Shown: positions 1-8,272, counted from the first letter of the stretch. The stretch: 37,434 bases of DNA from Ktedonobacteria bacterium (GCA_027307065.1 DAHUXT010000003.1:1-37434), one strand, 5' to 3'. The notes: a model not told the origin generated them from the letters alone. Program-made: numbers and translations.

Positions 1-394
1 ACGTCACCGTGCGATCTAAACCGATCATGACCGCGTCGGGCACTTCGCCGTCACGGCCATCGCGCCACACCGGACGCAGCCCCACACGTTCCGCCATCAC
101 ATCGAGCGCGGGCACCGTTAGCAGATAGACACGGCCACCGGGGAAACGCTCGGCAATCGCCCGCACGGCCGCCTGCCCCGCCGTAAAGACTCGCTCTTCC
201 GGTCGCGGCATTCCCAGCCGCGTCAGCTTGGCGGCCACCGCTTCGGGCGTCGCGAAGGAATTGTTCGAGAGGTAGAGTGCCTGGCGCCCGGTTGCGTCGA
301 TCCATTCGACCAGTTCGCGCGCGCCGGGGAGCAGCAGATTGCCCCGATAGATGACGCCGTCGAGGTCGAGCAGATAGGTGCGATAGTCGGGCAT
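1..394 (-). CDS. NagD-like HAD-superfamily sugar-phosphate phosphatase (3' end outside window)
   Basis: Read on the minus strand from an ATG at 392-394, the frame stays open to the left edge, so about 131 N-terminal residues are present. The start MPDYRTYLLDLDGVIYRG contains HAD motif I (DLDG, nucleophile and acid/base aspartates at residues 10 and 12) followed by VIYRG. A later LYLSNNS segment is HAD motif II of the NagD/p-nitrophenylphosphatase branch (class IIA), with the cap-domain region after it. Members dephosphorylate small phosphorylated metabolites such as phosphoglycolate, nucleotides or sugar phosphates; the substrate cannot be read from sequence. It lies 45 bp downstream of dnaA on the same strand and may be co-transcribed. 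Catalytic motifs III and IV lie beyond the window, so intactness cannot be judged. Confidence 0.85.
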   Translation of the reverse strand, partial: MPDYRTYLLDLDGVIYRGNLLLPGARELVEWIDATGRQALYLSNNSFATPEAVAAKLTRLGMPRPEERVFTAGQAAVRAIAERFPGGRVYLLTVPALDVMAERVGLRPVWRDGRDGEVPDAVMIGLDRTVT

Positions 395-404
395 GGAGAT
401 ACTT

Positions 405-434
405 TCTAGATGTGCGCGCTCTAGATGTGCACGC
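405..434. repeat. Abutting 15-bp tandem duplication between dnaA and the HAD gene
   Basis: Two adjacent copies, tctagatgtgcgcgc (405-419) and tctagatgtgcacgc (420-434), differ at one position. They fill most of the 45-bp gap between the dnaA stop codon (complement 440-442) and the HAD start. The sequence looks like a recent slippage duplication. It has no T-run or hairpin suggesting a terminator. Confidence 0.85.
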
Positions 435-439
435 TGTCG

Positions 440-2194
440 CTAGCCCACCAGTTGTTGGCGGATGGCCAGCACATCTTTGCGAAGCGTCGAGTTCTCGTTG
501 ACCTCGCGATTGATCTTCTCACAGCCGTGCATCACGGTGCTGTGGTCGCGTCCGCCAAGCGCCTGACCGATTTCCATCAGGGAGGCTTCCGTCTCTTGCC
601 GCATCAGATACATCGCCACCTGCCGCGGGATCACGATATGCTTGTCGCGCTGTTTGCCGCACAAATCCTCCGGCGAGATGCGATAGTGCTCGGCCACTGC
701 CTCCAGCACATCGGCGACACTGACCCTTCGCTGGCGGCCATCCGTGGCGAGGCTGGCCAGCGCGGACTTCGCAGCGTCGATCGTCAACGGCATGCCCTGC
801 AATTGCGAGTACGCCAGCAAACGATTCAGGCTACCTTCCAGCTCGCGAATGTTGCTATGTATTCTGCTGGCCAGGTATTGGATGACCTCGTCAGGCACTT
901 TGCGCTGCATCATGTCGGCCTTGGCGCTGAGAATCGCCACGCGTGTCTCCAGATCAGGTGGTTGAATATCGGCGATCAGCCCCCACTCGAAGCGCGAACG
1001 CAGCCGCTCTTCCAGACTGACGATAGCTTTCGGCGGCCGGTCGCTGCAGATGACGATTTGCCGGTTGCTCTCATACAGGCTATTGAAGGTGTGGAAGAAC
1101 TCTTCTTCGGTCGAATCTTTGCCCGCGATGAACTGGATATCGTCCACCAGCAGCAGATCTGCCGAGCGATATTTGGCGCGGAACTCCTCGGTGGTGCGAT
1201 ATCTGATGGCGTTGACGATCTCGTTGGTAAACGTCTCCGATGACACGTAGAGGACAGACATATTGCGCTCGACAGCGGTATGCCCGATCGCGTGGAGCAG
1301 GTGCGTCTTGCCCAGACCAACACCGCCATAGAGGAACAGTGGATTGTACGCCTGCCCAGGCGCCTCGGCCACCGCCAGCGATGCCGCGTGGGCAAGCTGG
1401 TTGGCGCTACCGACGATGAACGTCGAGAAAGTATATCGAGCGTTCAGGCGCGGTGGTGGAATGAACATGCTCTGTCCTCCCCCAATGGCGGAGTCGTAGT
1501 CCGCTCGTGCATCGGGAGTAGCGCGGCGTTGCGACTCACCCGCTGGTGTAGCCGAGGCGATAGGTGCCTGTCTGTCCATCGTATTCCGAGGATTGACCGA
1601 TGAAGTGGTATCAATCGCGGCGGTTCCATCAGTCCACCGATCATCCTGACCTGGCGTCTCGGGGACAACCTGATTCGACTGCCCTTCGTAGGCGTCGCGC
1701 TGATCGCCAACGTTGCCGTTTGAGCGTGTACGGTCGAGTGCGGCGCGCACACGTTGGCTTCGGCTGGCGGCCATGGTAGGTGGCAATGATTGCCGCGCCG
1801 AAGACCCCCCCAGTACACGCGAAGCGGCGGCCGGAGGATCATCCGGAGTTGCGAAGAGCGCTGGCCGGTCATACGCAGATTCTGGCTGTGCGCTCGTGCG
1901 CCGGGGGCCAGAACGCCGGTCGAAATCGCCACTGGCAAGGTCGGTGTCACCCGCGACCACCGCGATCTGCAGCGCAAACGGTTCCCCCGCGATATCCGCG
2001 ATGGCCGCCTCGATCCGGTCACGATAGCGCGTCTCCAGCATATCTTTGGCAAACGTCGTGCGCACCCGTAGCACACAGTCGCCAGCATCGTTGAGCGCGA
2101 GCTGCGTACCGCGAAGCCAGGTGTCGAACTGCGCGCGCGAGAGTTCGCGACGCAGCCGTTCGAGCGCCGCCCGCCACACGTGTGCCGTATTCAC
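440..2194 (-). CDS. dnaA: Chromosomal replication initiator protein DnaA
   Basis: 584-aa AAA+ ATPase that binds DnaA boxes and melts the replication origin. Domain I is about residues 1-80. Residues ~85-240 are a polar, low-complexity linker, much longer than in E. coli or Bacillus DnaA (about 450-470 aa in total). Domain III has Walker A GGVGLGKTHL (290-299), Walker B LLLVDDIQF (347-355), a sensor-1 VICSDRPP segment (~381) and the RLRSRFEWGL arginine-finger region (~397). Domain IV ends with the signature GGRDHSTVMHG (547-557), which contacts the DnaA box. The start is GTG at 2192-2194, with AAAGGA (complement 2201-2206) six bases upstream. dnaN and recF, frequent neighbours, are absent; the downstream gene is a HAD phosphatase. 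Confidence 0.97.
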   Translation of the reverse strand: MNTAHVWRAALERLRRELSRAQFDTWLRGTQLALNDAGDCVLRVRTTFAKDMLETRYRDRIEAAIADIAGEPFALQIAVVAGDTDLASGDFDRRSGPRRTSAQPESAYDRPALFATPDDPPAAASRVLGGSSARQSLPPTMAASRSQRVRAALDRTRSNGNVGDQRDAYEGQSNQVVPETPGQDDRWTDGTAAIDTTSSVNPRNTMDRQAPIASATPAGESQRRATPDARADYDSAIGGGQSMFIPPPRLNARYTFSTFIVGSANQLAHAASLAVAEAPGQAYNPLFLYGGVGLGKTHLLHAIGHTAVERNMSVLYVSSETFTNEIVNAIRYRTTEEFRAKYRSADLLLVDDIQFIAGKDSTEEEFFHTFNSLYESNRQIVICSDRPPKAIVSLEERLRSRFEWGLIADIQPPDLETRVAILSAKADMMQRKVPDEVIQYLASRIHSNIRELEGSLNRLLAYSQLQGMPLTIDAAKSALASLATDGRQRRVSVADVLEAVAEHYRISPEDLCGKQRDKHIVIPRQVAMYLMRQETEASLMEIGQALGGRDHSTVMHGCEKINREVNENSTLRKDVLAIRQQLVG

Positions 2195-2589
2195 GGGATA
2201 TCCTTTATCTTGACCTGCGCGAGTGAGCGCGTAGATTGGGTGCAGCTACGGGTCTCGCCGTTCGAGGGCAGCCAGCGCTGCCCGGCAGGTCATCGCCCGA
2301 CAGTGCAGGAAATAGTACACGACTTGCCTGCCAGCCTGCAAGCGCCCCACCTGATTTGGCCCAATTGTCTGGTTGATGAACTGCCGCTACAGCGTACAAC
2401 GTACGGCGCCCTCATAGTGTTACCCAGCGACGTAATTCTGCTGAACCGGCTACGCGTTGCTTGACACACGCAGGTCCATCTCTTTATGCTGAGCGCAACA
2501 ATGCCGATGGATTCTTCGACCCTACATTTCCCCGATGATGAGCGCGCAGCGGAAATTGCGCCTGAACCACTCAATGAGGAGGCACGACG
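2195..2589. other. Divergent dnaA/fabG intergenic region
   Basis: 395 bp between the divergent dnaA and fabG starts. It contains a perfect 7-bp stem with a four-base loop (GGGCAGC-cagc-GCTGCCC, 2266-2283), which would lie in the dnaA 5' leader, and a sigma70-like promoter toward fabG. I found no TTATCCACA-type DnaA box and no AT-rich unwinding element, so nothing here supports an oriC. The open frames in it look like chance frames. Confidence 0.6.
2461..2490 (+). promoter_or_regulatory. Sigma70-type promoter for the fabG operon
   Basis: TTGACA at 2461-2466, an 18-bp spacer and TATGCT at 2485-2490 (-35 perfect, -10 four of six). It lies about 100 bp upstream of the fabG start and points toward it. 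Confidence 0.6.
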
Positions 2590-3363
2590 ATGGCAGGTAG
2601 ACTCGACGGTCGGGTGGCGCTGGTCACTGGTGGGGCACGTGGCATCGGCGCAGCGACTGCGACGCGACTGGCTGCCGATGGCGCGCTCGTAGCGCTCGCC
2701 GACCTGGATGAGTCACAGGCGCAAGATACCGCCCGCCAGATCGACGCCTCGGGTGAACGGGCGCTGGGGATTGGCTGCAATGTCGCGGAAAGCGCGCAGG
2801 TGCAGCAGATGGTCGATCGCACGTTAGAGCGTTTTGGCCGGCTGGACATCCTCGTCAATAATGCTGGCATTACCCGCGACAATCTGCTCTTCAAGATGGG
2901 TGAAGATGAGTGGGACGCCGTGATCGCCGTCCATCTGCGCGGAGCCTTCCTCTGCGCACGCGCCGCGCAGAAGCCGATGGTCGAGCAGAAATATGGCCGC
3001 ATTATCAGCCTTTCATCCGTCTCCGCGCTGGGCAATCGCGGCCAGGTCAATTATTCGGCGGCAAAGGCTGGACTGCAGGGGTTGACTCGCACACTCGCTA
3101 TCGAGTTGGGGCCGTTCGGCATCACTGCCAATGCTGTCGCTCCTGGCTTCATTGATACCGACATGACACGCGCCACTGCCGAGCGCATGGGGCTGACGCC
3201 AGAGCAGGCACATGCGGGCGCGTCGGCGCGTATTCCGCTGCGGCGGGTTGGGCAGCCGAGCGAGGTCGCATCGGTCATCGCGTTCCTGGCCTCCGACGAC
3301 GCGAGTTACGTCAGCGGGCAGATTATCTACGTCAACGGCGGCCCAGCGGGGCTCTCGATGTAG
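2590..3363 (+). CDS. fabG: 3-oxoacyl-[ACP] reductase / SDR-family oxidoreductase
   Basis: 257-aa classical short-chain dehydrogenase of normal FabG length, likely NADPH-dependent reduction of 3-oxoacyl-ACP in cytosolic fatty-acid synthesis. Visible motifs: Rossmann TGGARGIG (13-20), NNAG (90-93), catalytic serine at ~142-143, the YSAAK active site (Tyr155, Lys159), VAPGFIDTDM (183-192) and the C-terminal YVNGG. The start is set by AGGAGG (2577-2582) seven bases before the ATG. It is followed 95 bp later by an acyl-CoA ligase, so a role in fatty-acid or acyl-CoA turnover is as plausible as de novo synthesis. SDR substrate assignment from sequence alone is weak, and other ketoacyl or alcohol substrates are possible. 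Confidence 0.88.
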   Translation: MAGRLDGRVALVTGGARGIGAATATRLAADGALVALADLDESQAQDTARQIDASGERALGIGCNVAESAQVQQMVDRTLERFGRLDILVNNAGITRDNLLFKMGEDEWDAVIAVHLRGAFLCARAAQKPMVEQKYGRIISLSSVSALGNRGQVNYSAAKAGLQGLTRTLAIELGPFGITANAVAPGFIDTDMTRATAERMGLTPEQAHAGASARIPLRRVGQPSEVASVIAFLASDDASYVSGQIIYVNGGPAGLSM

Positions 3364-3458
3364 CTCAGAGTCATATCAGCACACTGTAGCATCAAGTCTC
3401 GATTACGCCTCGTAGTGTTCCGAACGACCGGAAGTCTTCACGACGACAGGAGCGCACC

Positions 3459-4988
3459 ATGAACCTGGGCGAGATGCTAGCGCAGACGGCGAAGGCGACA
3501 CCAGACAAGACGGCGATCATTTTTCACGATCAACGAACCTCATATCGTGAGTTCGACGAGCGCGCTAATCAGATAGCGAATGGACTGATCCAGCTTGGCA
3601 TCGAGCCCGGCGACCGCGTAGCGCTCTATATCCACAACTTGCCAATCTTCATGGAAGCGTATTACGGCATTCTGCGGGCAGTCGCGTCGGTCGTGCCATT
3701 CAATGTGCTGTACAAGGCTGGTGAGGTCGAATACATCCTCAACGATAGCGGCGCCAAAGCGCTTCTGACCTTCGCCCCGTTCGCACCCGTTGCGTTGGCT
3801 GCCGCGGCGAACGCACCTGACCTGCGCCACATCATCGTCGCCGCGCCAGAGCCGATTCAGGGCGCTACACTCTGGCGGGATTCATTCGCCAACGCGCCAA
3901 CGACCGCACCGAATACCACAGTGCAGGACGAGGACGTAGCAGTCATCTGCTACACCTCTGGCACGACAGGCCACCCCAAAGGCGCGATGTTGACGCACCG
4001 CAATCTGGTCTCGAATTGCGAGCAGTGCAGCGTCATTGAAAAGATTGCCACCCGCCCGGACGATGTCATCTGGTTGGCACTGCCGCTGTTCCATATTTAC
4101 GCGATGAACGTTGGCATGAACCTGACCGTACTGCACGGAGCGACCATCAACCTGATCGAGCGCTTCGACCTGACGGGCAGCCTGGCGGAACTTCAGAAGA
4201 ATCGCTGCACGGTGCTCTACGGCGCGCCGCCCATGTTTGTCGGTTGGGCGCAGGTGCCAACTCTCAAAGACTACGACTTGTCTACAGTTCGCTATATCGC
4301 GTCGGGCGCAGCGGCCTTGCCCGTTCGCATCATGGAGTTGTTCGAGAGCATGGCGGGCGTACCCATCAGCGAGGGGTATGGACTCACAGAGGCGTCTCCG
4401 GTCGTCACCAGCAACGCCGCAGGTCCGGTCGTCAAGCCGGGCACGGTTGGTCCAGCGATCCCCGGCTGCGAAGTCAAGATCGTGGACGAGGCTCGCAACG
4501 AAGCGCCACGAGGTCAATTGGGCGAGGTCATCTGTCGCGGCCACATGGTCATGAAGGGCTACGACGGGGAGCCGGAGGCGACCGCGAGAGCGATCGATGC
4601 CGACGGCTGGCTGCATACCGGCGATCTGGGCACGATGGACGACGACGGCTACATCAGCATCGTGGATCGCATCAAGGATATGATCAACGTCTCCGGCTAC
4701 AATGTCTATCCGCGTGAGGTTGAGGAGACGCTGTTCAAACATCCAGCAGTCGCGGACGCAGCGGTGGTACAGTATCCTGACCCGTACCAGGGCGAGTCTG
4801 TGCTGGCATATGTCGTGCTGAAGCAGGGCGCGAGCGCCACCGAGCAGGAGATCATCGACTACTGCCGTAGTGAAATCGCCGTCTTCAAGTGTCCGCGCAA
4901 AGTCATCTTTACCGATGCGTTGCCCAAGAATAGTACCGGCAAAGTGCTGCGGCGCGAACTGCGCGAGAAGGCAACGCAGGGCGTCTAG
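3459..4988 (+). CDS. AMP-forming long-chain acyl-CoA ligase (FadD-like)
   Basis: 509-aa member of the ANL (acyl/aryl-CoA synthetase) superfamily, which activates a carboxylate with ATP to an acyl-adenylate and then to acyl-CoA. Motifs in order: P-loop YTSGTTGHPKG (165-175), GYGLTEASPV (306-315), GWLHTGDLG (383-391), hinge DRIKDMINVSGYNVYP (403-418) and the C-terminal PKNSTGKVLRREL (489-501), whose Lys495 is the adenylation lysine. CAGGAG (3447-3452) lies six bases before the ATG. It is likely cotranscribed with fabG (95-bp gap) and the small Lrp-like gene (88-bp gap). The motifs suit medium- or long-chain fatty acids, but chain length cannot be read from the sequence. Confidence 0.92.
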   Translation: MNLGEMLAQTAKATPDKTAIIFHDQRTSYREFDERANQIANGLIQLGIEPGDRVALYIHNLPIFMEAYYGILRAVASVVPFNVLYKAGEVEYILNDSGAKALLTFAPFAPVALAAAANAPDLRHIIVAAPEPIQGATLWRDSFANAPTTAPNTTVQDEDVAVICYTSGTTGHPKGAMLTHRNLVSNCEQCSVIEKIATRPDDVIWLALPLFHIYAMNVGMNLTVLHGATINLIERFDLTGSLAELQKNRCTVLYGAPPMFVGWAQVPTLKDYDLSTVRYIASGAAALPVRIMELFESMAGVPISEGYGLTEASPVVTSNAAGPVVKPGTVGPAIPGCEVKIVDEARNEAPRGQLGEVICRGHMVMKGYDGEPEATARAIDADGWLHTGDLGTMDDDGYISIVDRIKDMINVSGYNVYPREVEETLFKHPAVADAAVVQYPDPYQGESVLAYVVLKQGASATEQEIIDYCRSEIAVFKCPRKVIFTDALPKNSTGKVLRRELREKATQGV

Positions 4989-5076
4989 CGCGGATCGTGG
5001 GCAGACGCGCGAAGACGTGACATGCCCCAGGCATGCGCCAAACAGCACAATACGATGCTCGCGTAAGGAGAAAGCG

Positions 5077-5355
5077 ATGGTTACAGCGCTCGTCTTGATG
5101 AATGTCGAGCGGTCCGCGGTCAACTCCACCGCCCAACAACTACTCGCCATTCCTGGGGTAAGCGAGGTCTACTCCGTAACGGGCGAGTACGATCTCGTGG
5201 CGGTATTGCATCTGGCGAAGTACGAGGATCTGGCAAACGTCGTCACCGAGCGCATGATCGCGCTCAGCGGCATTACGCACACGCAGACCATGATGGCGTT
5301 CAAGGCCTACTCGCGTGAGGACCTTGAGCAGGCGTGGGACATCGGCGTCGAATAA
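5077..5355 (+). CDS. Stand-alone Lrp/AsnC ligand-binding (RAM) domain protein
   Basis: 92-aa protein consisting only of the Lrp/AsnC effector-binding domain. It begins MVTALVLMNVERS, continues with IPGVSEVYSVTGEYDLVAVL (the usual 'GV..v..vtG.yDl...v' pattern) and ends with a helix and the ITHTQTMMAFKAY strand. There is no helix-turn-helix, so it should not bind DNA by itself; such single-domain proteins oligomerise and bind amino acids. The start at 5077 follows AAGGAG (5065-5070) by six bases. An upstream in-frame ATG at 4870 would lie inside the acyl-CoA ligase gene. It ends only 9 bp before the convergent yacP stop. Its function next to the lipid genes is unknown. Confidence 0.85.
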   Translation: MVTALVLMNVERSAVNSTAQQLLAIPGVSEVYSVTGEYDLVAVLHLAKYEDLANVVTERMIALSGITHTQTMMAFKAYSREDLEQAWDIGVE

Positions 5356-5364
5356 CCAACCGCG

Positions 5365-5916
5365 CTAACTGCGACGTTCTCCCCGGCCGCGTGACTTTTT
5401 CGGCGCGCGCCGGGGATTGCCTTTACGCGAATGGCTTGGCGGATCATCCTCCACTGCCTCCGACTGCCGTCGCACATAGGCGGCGTGCTTCATCCGCTTG
5501 GCCGTATATTTGTCGGGCGCATTCAGCGCCTGGGTCGCCTGCGCGACGGAGATGTGCGACGTCTCGCTGGTCGCGGTTTTGTCGCGAATTTCTAGATCGT
5601 TCGTGCATATCACCACGGGAAACCCACCTGAGACGGCCTCGTCGTGCAACCGCACAATGACCTCGTCGGCAGATATGCCGCGCTGCGTGAAAATGCACTG
5701 GCCGCCTGCCAGCCCCTTAATCGCGTACGTCACCTCGCGCTCGCCGTCACCATCGAAGACGACGCTGACTCTGTGGGGCGTACCACGAAATTTCGTTCGC
5801 ACCATGTGCAGCAGATTCTCGCGTGCGGTGACCAGCGCGACACCATCCTCCGGCCGCAAGCCACGCGTGTTGCGGGTGACGTTGTAGCCGTCGATAAGGA
5901 TGGTGCGCGGGTGCAT
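5365..5916 (-). CDS. yacP: NYN-domain ribonuclease, YacP/Rae1 family
   Basis: 183-aa PIN-like NYN domain protein. Acidic residues expected for metal-dependent RNA cleavage are visible: ILIDGYNV (Asp9), VVFDGDGE (Asp55, Asp57), ADEVIVRL (Asp84, Glu85) and ICTNDLEIRD (Asn106, Asp107). The C-terminal ~30 residues are basic (RRAPKKSRGRGERRS), suggesting RNA or ribosome contact. In Bacillus the homologue Rae1 is a ribosome-associated endoribonuclease. The ATG at 5914-5916 lies 8 bp after the rlmB stop, so the two are one transcription unit. An upstream in-frame ATG at 6042 would overlap rlmB by about 120 bp and adds residues atypical of the family. Confidence is high for the family and moderate for the exact role. 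Confidence 0.85.
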   Translation of the reverse strand: MHPRTILIDGYNVTRNTRGLRPEDGVALVTARENLLHMVRTKFRGTPHRVSVVFDGDGEREVTYAIKGLAGGQCIFTQRGISADEVIVRLHDEAVSGGFPVVICTNDLEIRDKTATSETSHISVAQATQALNAPDKYTAKRMKHAAYVRRQSEAVEDDPPSHSRKGNPRRAPKKSRGRGERRS

Positions 5917-5923
5917 GATACGC

Positions 5924-6706
5924 CTACTCTTCCGCCGAGGCCGCCTCGGCGACCGGAGCAGCTGCGGGTTGGTTCCAGCCGCGTTGCCGCAGAATCTCAT
6001 ACAGCGCCACGGATCCGGCGACCGCCGCGTTGAGTGAGCCAATGTGGCCGCGCATCGGCAACTTGATCAGTTGATCGCAGTGCTGGCGCGCCAGTCGACT
6101 GATGCCCTTCGCCTCGTTGCCGACGACCAGCGCGATTGGCCCCTTCAAATTGGCCTGGTCGTAGGTGATGTCGGCATCGCCGTCCAGCCCGATACACCAC
6201 AACCCTTTGCGCTTCAGGTCATCGAGCGTGCGCGTCAGGTTCGTCACCCGCGCCACTGGCAGAAATTCGACCGCACCCGCCGACGTTTTATCTACCGCTG
6301 GCGTTAGGCCCGCGGCGCGATGCTCTGGGATGACGATGCCATGTGCGCCGACCGCTTCAGCCGTGCGAATCAGTGAGCCGAGATTCTGCACGTCCTGGAT
6401 CGCGTCCAGCACGACGACGAGCGGCTCCTCGCCTAACTCCTGCGCCCGCGCCAGAATATCATCGAGCTCGGCGTATTCGCGCGGTGCGGTGAGCGCCAGC
6501 ACCCCCTGGTGATTCGAGTTTTTGCTCAGATCGTCCAGCCGCCGCCGCGAGACGGTTTCCACCACCACGCCGACCCGCCGCGCCTGATCCTGTATCTGCG
6601 TCAGCGCCGGATCACGCGGCCCTTGCGCGATCAATACCCGATGCACTCGGCGGCGCGAGCGGAGCGCCTCCAGCACGGGAAAGCGCCCCCACACGTATTC
6701 CGCCAT
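5924..6706 (-). CDS. rlmB: 23S rRNA (guanosine-2'-O-)-methyltransferase, RlmB/TrmH family
   Basis: 260-aa SPOUT (SpoU) methyltransferase using S-adenosylmethionine, likely for the RlmB site in 23S rRNA. Residues 1-90 are the L30e-like substrate-binding domain starting MAEYVWGRFPVLEAL. The knotted catalytic domain has motif 1 DVQNLGSLIRTAEA (105-118; Asn108, Arg114), motif 2 VVGNEAKGI (194-202) and motif 3 SLNAAVAGSVALYE (224-237). An Ala/Glu-rich tail (~246-260) is extra. It is the middle gene of cysS-rlmB-yacP, 46 bp after cysS and 8 bp before yacP. Site specificity (RlmB versus another TrmH-like rRNA methylase) rests on synteny and the presence of the L30e-like domain. Confidence 0.92.
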   Translation of the reverse strand: MAEYVWGRFPVLEALRSRRRVHRVLIAQGPRDPALTQIQDQARRVGVVVETVSRRRLDDLSKNSNHQGVLALTAPREYAELDDILARAQELGEEPLVVVLDAIQDVQNLGSLIRTAEAVGAHGIVIPEHRAAGLTPAVDKTSAGAVEFLPVARVTNLTRTLDDLKRKGLWCIGLDGDADITYDQANLKGPIALVVGNEAKGISRLARQHCDQLIKLPMRGHIGSLNAAVAGSVALYEILRQRGWNQPAAAPVAEAASAEE

Positions 6707-6752
6707 TATGTTGCTTCACTTTCTGCTTCAATTCGGACAGCTATTCGTCGCG

Positions 6753-8240
6753 TCACGATTCGCGCTGCGACCACGTTGGCCCCTGCGGTGTATCCTTGAC
6801 AACTACATTCCAGTCGTTTTCGAGCACGTTGCGGATACGATCCGCCTCGGCCCAATCTTTACGTGCGCGGGCGGCCGTGCGTTCCGCCACCAACGCATCA
6901 ATCGTTGCGCGCGCCTCGTCATCGAGTGTCTGCTCTGGCGCTACGTCGTCGAGCACGATGCCCAGCACACCCGCTAGCTCGTTGAGCATGGTAGCCGCCG
7001 TCCCCAACGCGTGCGCGGCGCCCGCCGGGGCGTGGTCACCGCCCAGACTGTGCGCGTAATCGTTGGTGCGATGCGCCAATTCGTCGAGTACGCTCAGCGC
7101 CAGCGAGGTATTGAAGTCGTCGTCCATCGCCGCCACGAACTCATCATGCGCGGTCTTGACCGCAGCCAGCAATTCGGCCTCGGCCGTGCCATGTTCGCCA
7201 CTGTGAGCGTCGGCTGCCTCGCGCTCCGCCGCCCACGCCTTCAGGCGCAGGGCTGTGTTCCGCGCCTCCACCCAACGACGCCACCGGCCAATCGTGCCGC
7301 GTAGCTGTTCCTCCGAGAACATCAGGTTGGCGTGGTAATGCGTGCCGAGCAGATAGGCGCGCAGCGCTGGCGGCGGGATATTTGCCTGCTCCAGCGTCGA
7401 GCGGATAGTGATGAACTTGCCGGAGTGGGCAATCTTTTCCTCTCTGCCCTCCTCGCCAAGCATCGTGAGCATGCCTGTATGCACCCAATAGCGCACAAAG
7501 GGCTCTTTGCCGGTGAAACTTTCGCTCTGGGCAATCTCGTTCTCATGATGCGGGAAGATCAGATCTGTGCCGCCGCCATGAATGTCGATCTGGTCGCCAA
7601 GCGATTCGCGCGCCATTGTCGAGCATTCGATATGCCAGCCGGGCCGGCCCTTTCCCCACGGACTCTCCCACCATGGCTCGCCTGGTTTGGCTGACTTCCA
7701 CAGCGCGAAGTCACGCGGATCATGCTTGCGCTCGTCCGGCTCGATGCGCGCTCCCGCCGCCATCGCCTCTTCGTTGCGACCTGAGAGGCGTCCATAACTC
7801 GGAAAGCTCGGCACGGAGAAGTAGACGTCACCTTCGAGTTCATACGCGTGGCCACGGTCGATAAGGCCCTGCACCATCTCGATGATCTGCGGGATGTACT
7901 GGGTAACATAGGTGAACTCGTCGGCGCGCTGTACATTGAGCGCGTCCATCTCGCGGAAGTACGAGTCCATGTAGCGCTGAGCCGCCTCGAACGGAGAGAT
8001 GCCCTCGCGCAAGCCCGCGGCAATAGTCTTGTCGTCGATATCAGTGAAGTTCTGGATATATTTGACTGGATAGTCACGATAGGCCAGATAGCGGCGCACC
8101 ATATCGTTGACGATGAAGAGTCGCGCATGGCCGAGGTGCGGCTCGTTCTTGGGCGTCAGGCCGCAGACATACATTCGCACTGGCAGACTTATCGGCTCGA
8201 ACGGTTCCTTGCGCCCAGATTCAGTGTTGTAGATGTGCAT
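6753..8240 (-). CDS. cysS: Cysteinyl-tRNA synthetase with atypical KMSKS loop
   Basis: 495-aa class I aminoacyl-tRNA synthetase charging tRNA-Cys. The HIGH-type motif is PHLGHAR (34-40). The zinc ligands that select cysteine all appear: Cys26 (YVCGLTP), Cys206 (WHIECS), His231 and Glu235 (HHENE). The adenylation loop expected as KMSKS reads KIAHS (269-273) followed by GKFITIRS, so the second lysine is replaced by histidine, although FITIRSTLEQ downstream is normal. The DALR-like helical domain and anticodon region (~290-495) are complete, and the length is slightly above the E. coli enzyme. The ATG at 8240 has GGAG eight bases upstream. It is first gene of cysS-rlmB-yacP, the Bacillus order minus mrnC. 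Confidence 0.93.
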   Translation of the reverse strand: MHIYNTESGRKEPFEPISLPVRMYVCGLTPKNEPHLGHARLFIVNDMVRRYLAYRDYPVKYIQNFTDIDDKTIAAGLREGISPFEAAQRYMDSYFREMDALNVQRADEFTYVTQYIPQIIEMVQGLIDRGHAYELEGDVYFSVPSFPSYGRLSGRNEEAMAAGARIEPDERKHDPRDFALWKSAKPGEPWWESPWGKGRPGWHIECSTMARESLGDQIDIHGGGTDLIFPHHENEIAQSESFTGKEPFVRYWVHTGMLTMLGEEGREEKIAHSGKFITIRSTLEQANIPPPALRAYLLGTHYHANLMFSEEQLRGTIGRWRRWVEARNTALRLKAWAAEREAADAHSGEHGTAEAELLAAVKTAHDEFVAAMDDDFNTSLALSVLDELAHRTNDYAHSLGGDHAPAGAAHALGTAATMLNELAGVLGIVLDDVAPEQTLDDEARATIDALVAERTAARARKDWAEADRIRNVLENDWNVVVKDTPQGPTWSQRES

Positions 8241-8256
8241 CGTGTATTCTCCAATT

Positions 8257-8272
8257 GGTGATGCTGCTCACA
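8257..8272. promoter_or_regulatory. CRP/FNR-type dyad, one mismatch, next to cysS start
   Basis: Plus strand GGTGA-tgctgc-TCACA; on the minus strand TGTGA-N6-TCACC. It lies 17-32 bp before the cysS start codon, next to the ribosome-binding site, where a bound protein would block rather than activate. Similar perfect dyads occur at 20603 and 33278. Confidence 0.35.

Noticed and set aside
425-1243. 272-aa plus-strand reading frame opposite dnaA
   Set aside because: It is antisense to a complete DnaA with all motifs and has no family resemblance; it arises from codon bias in GC-rich DNA.
2195-2589. Replication origin next to dnaA
   Set aside because: No DnaA-box-like sequence and no AT-rich unwinding region in the interval.
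3882-5150. 422-aa minus-strand reading frame opposite the acyl-CoA ligase
   Set aside because: The plus-strand ligase carries every expected motif and a ribosome-binding site; the opposite frame has none.
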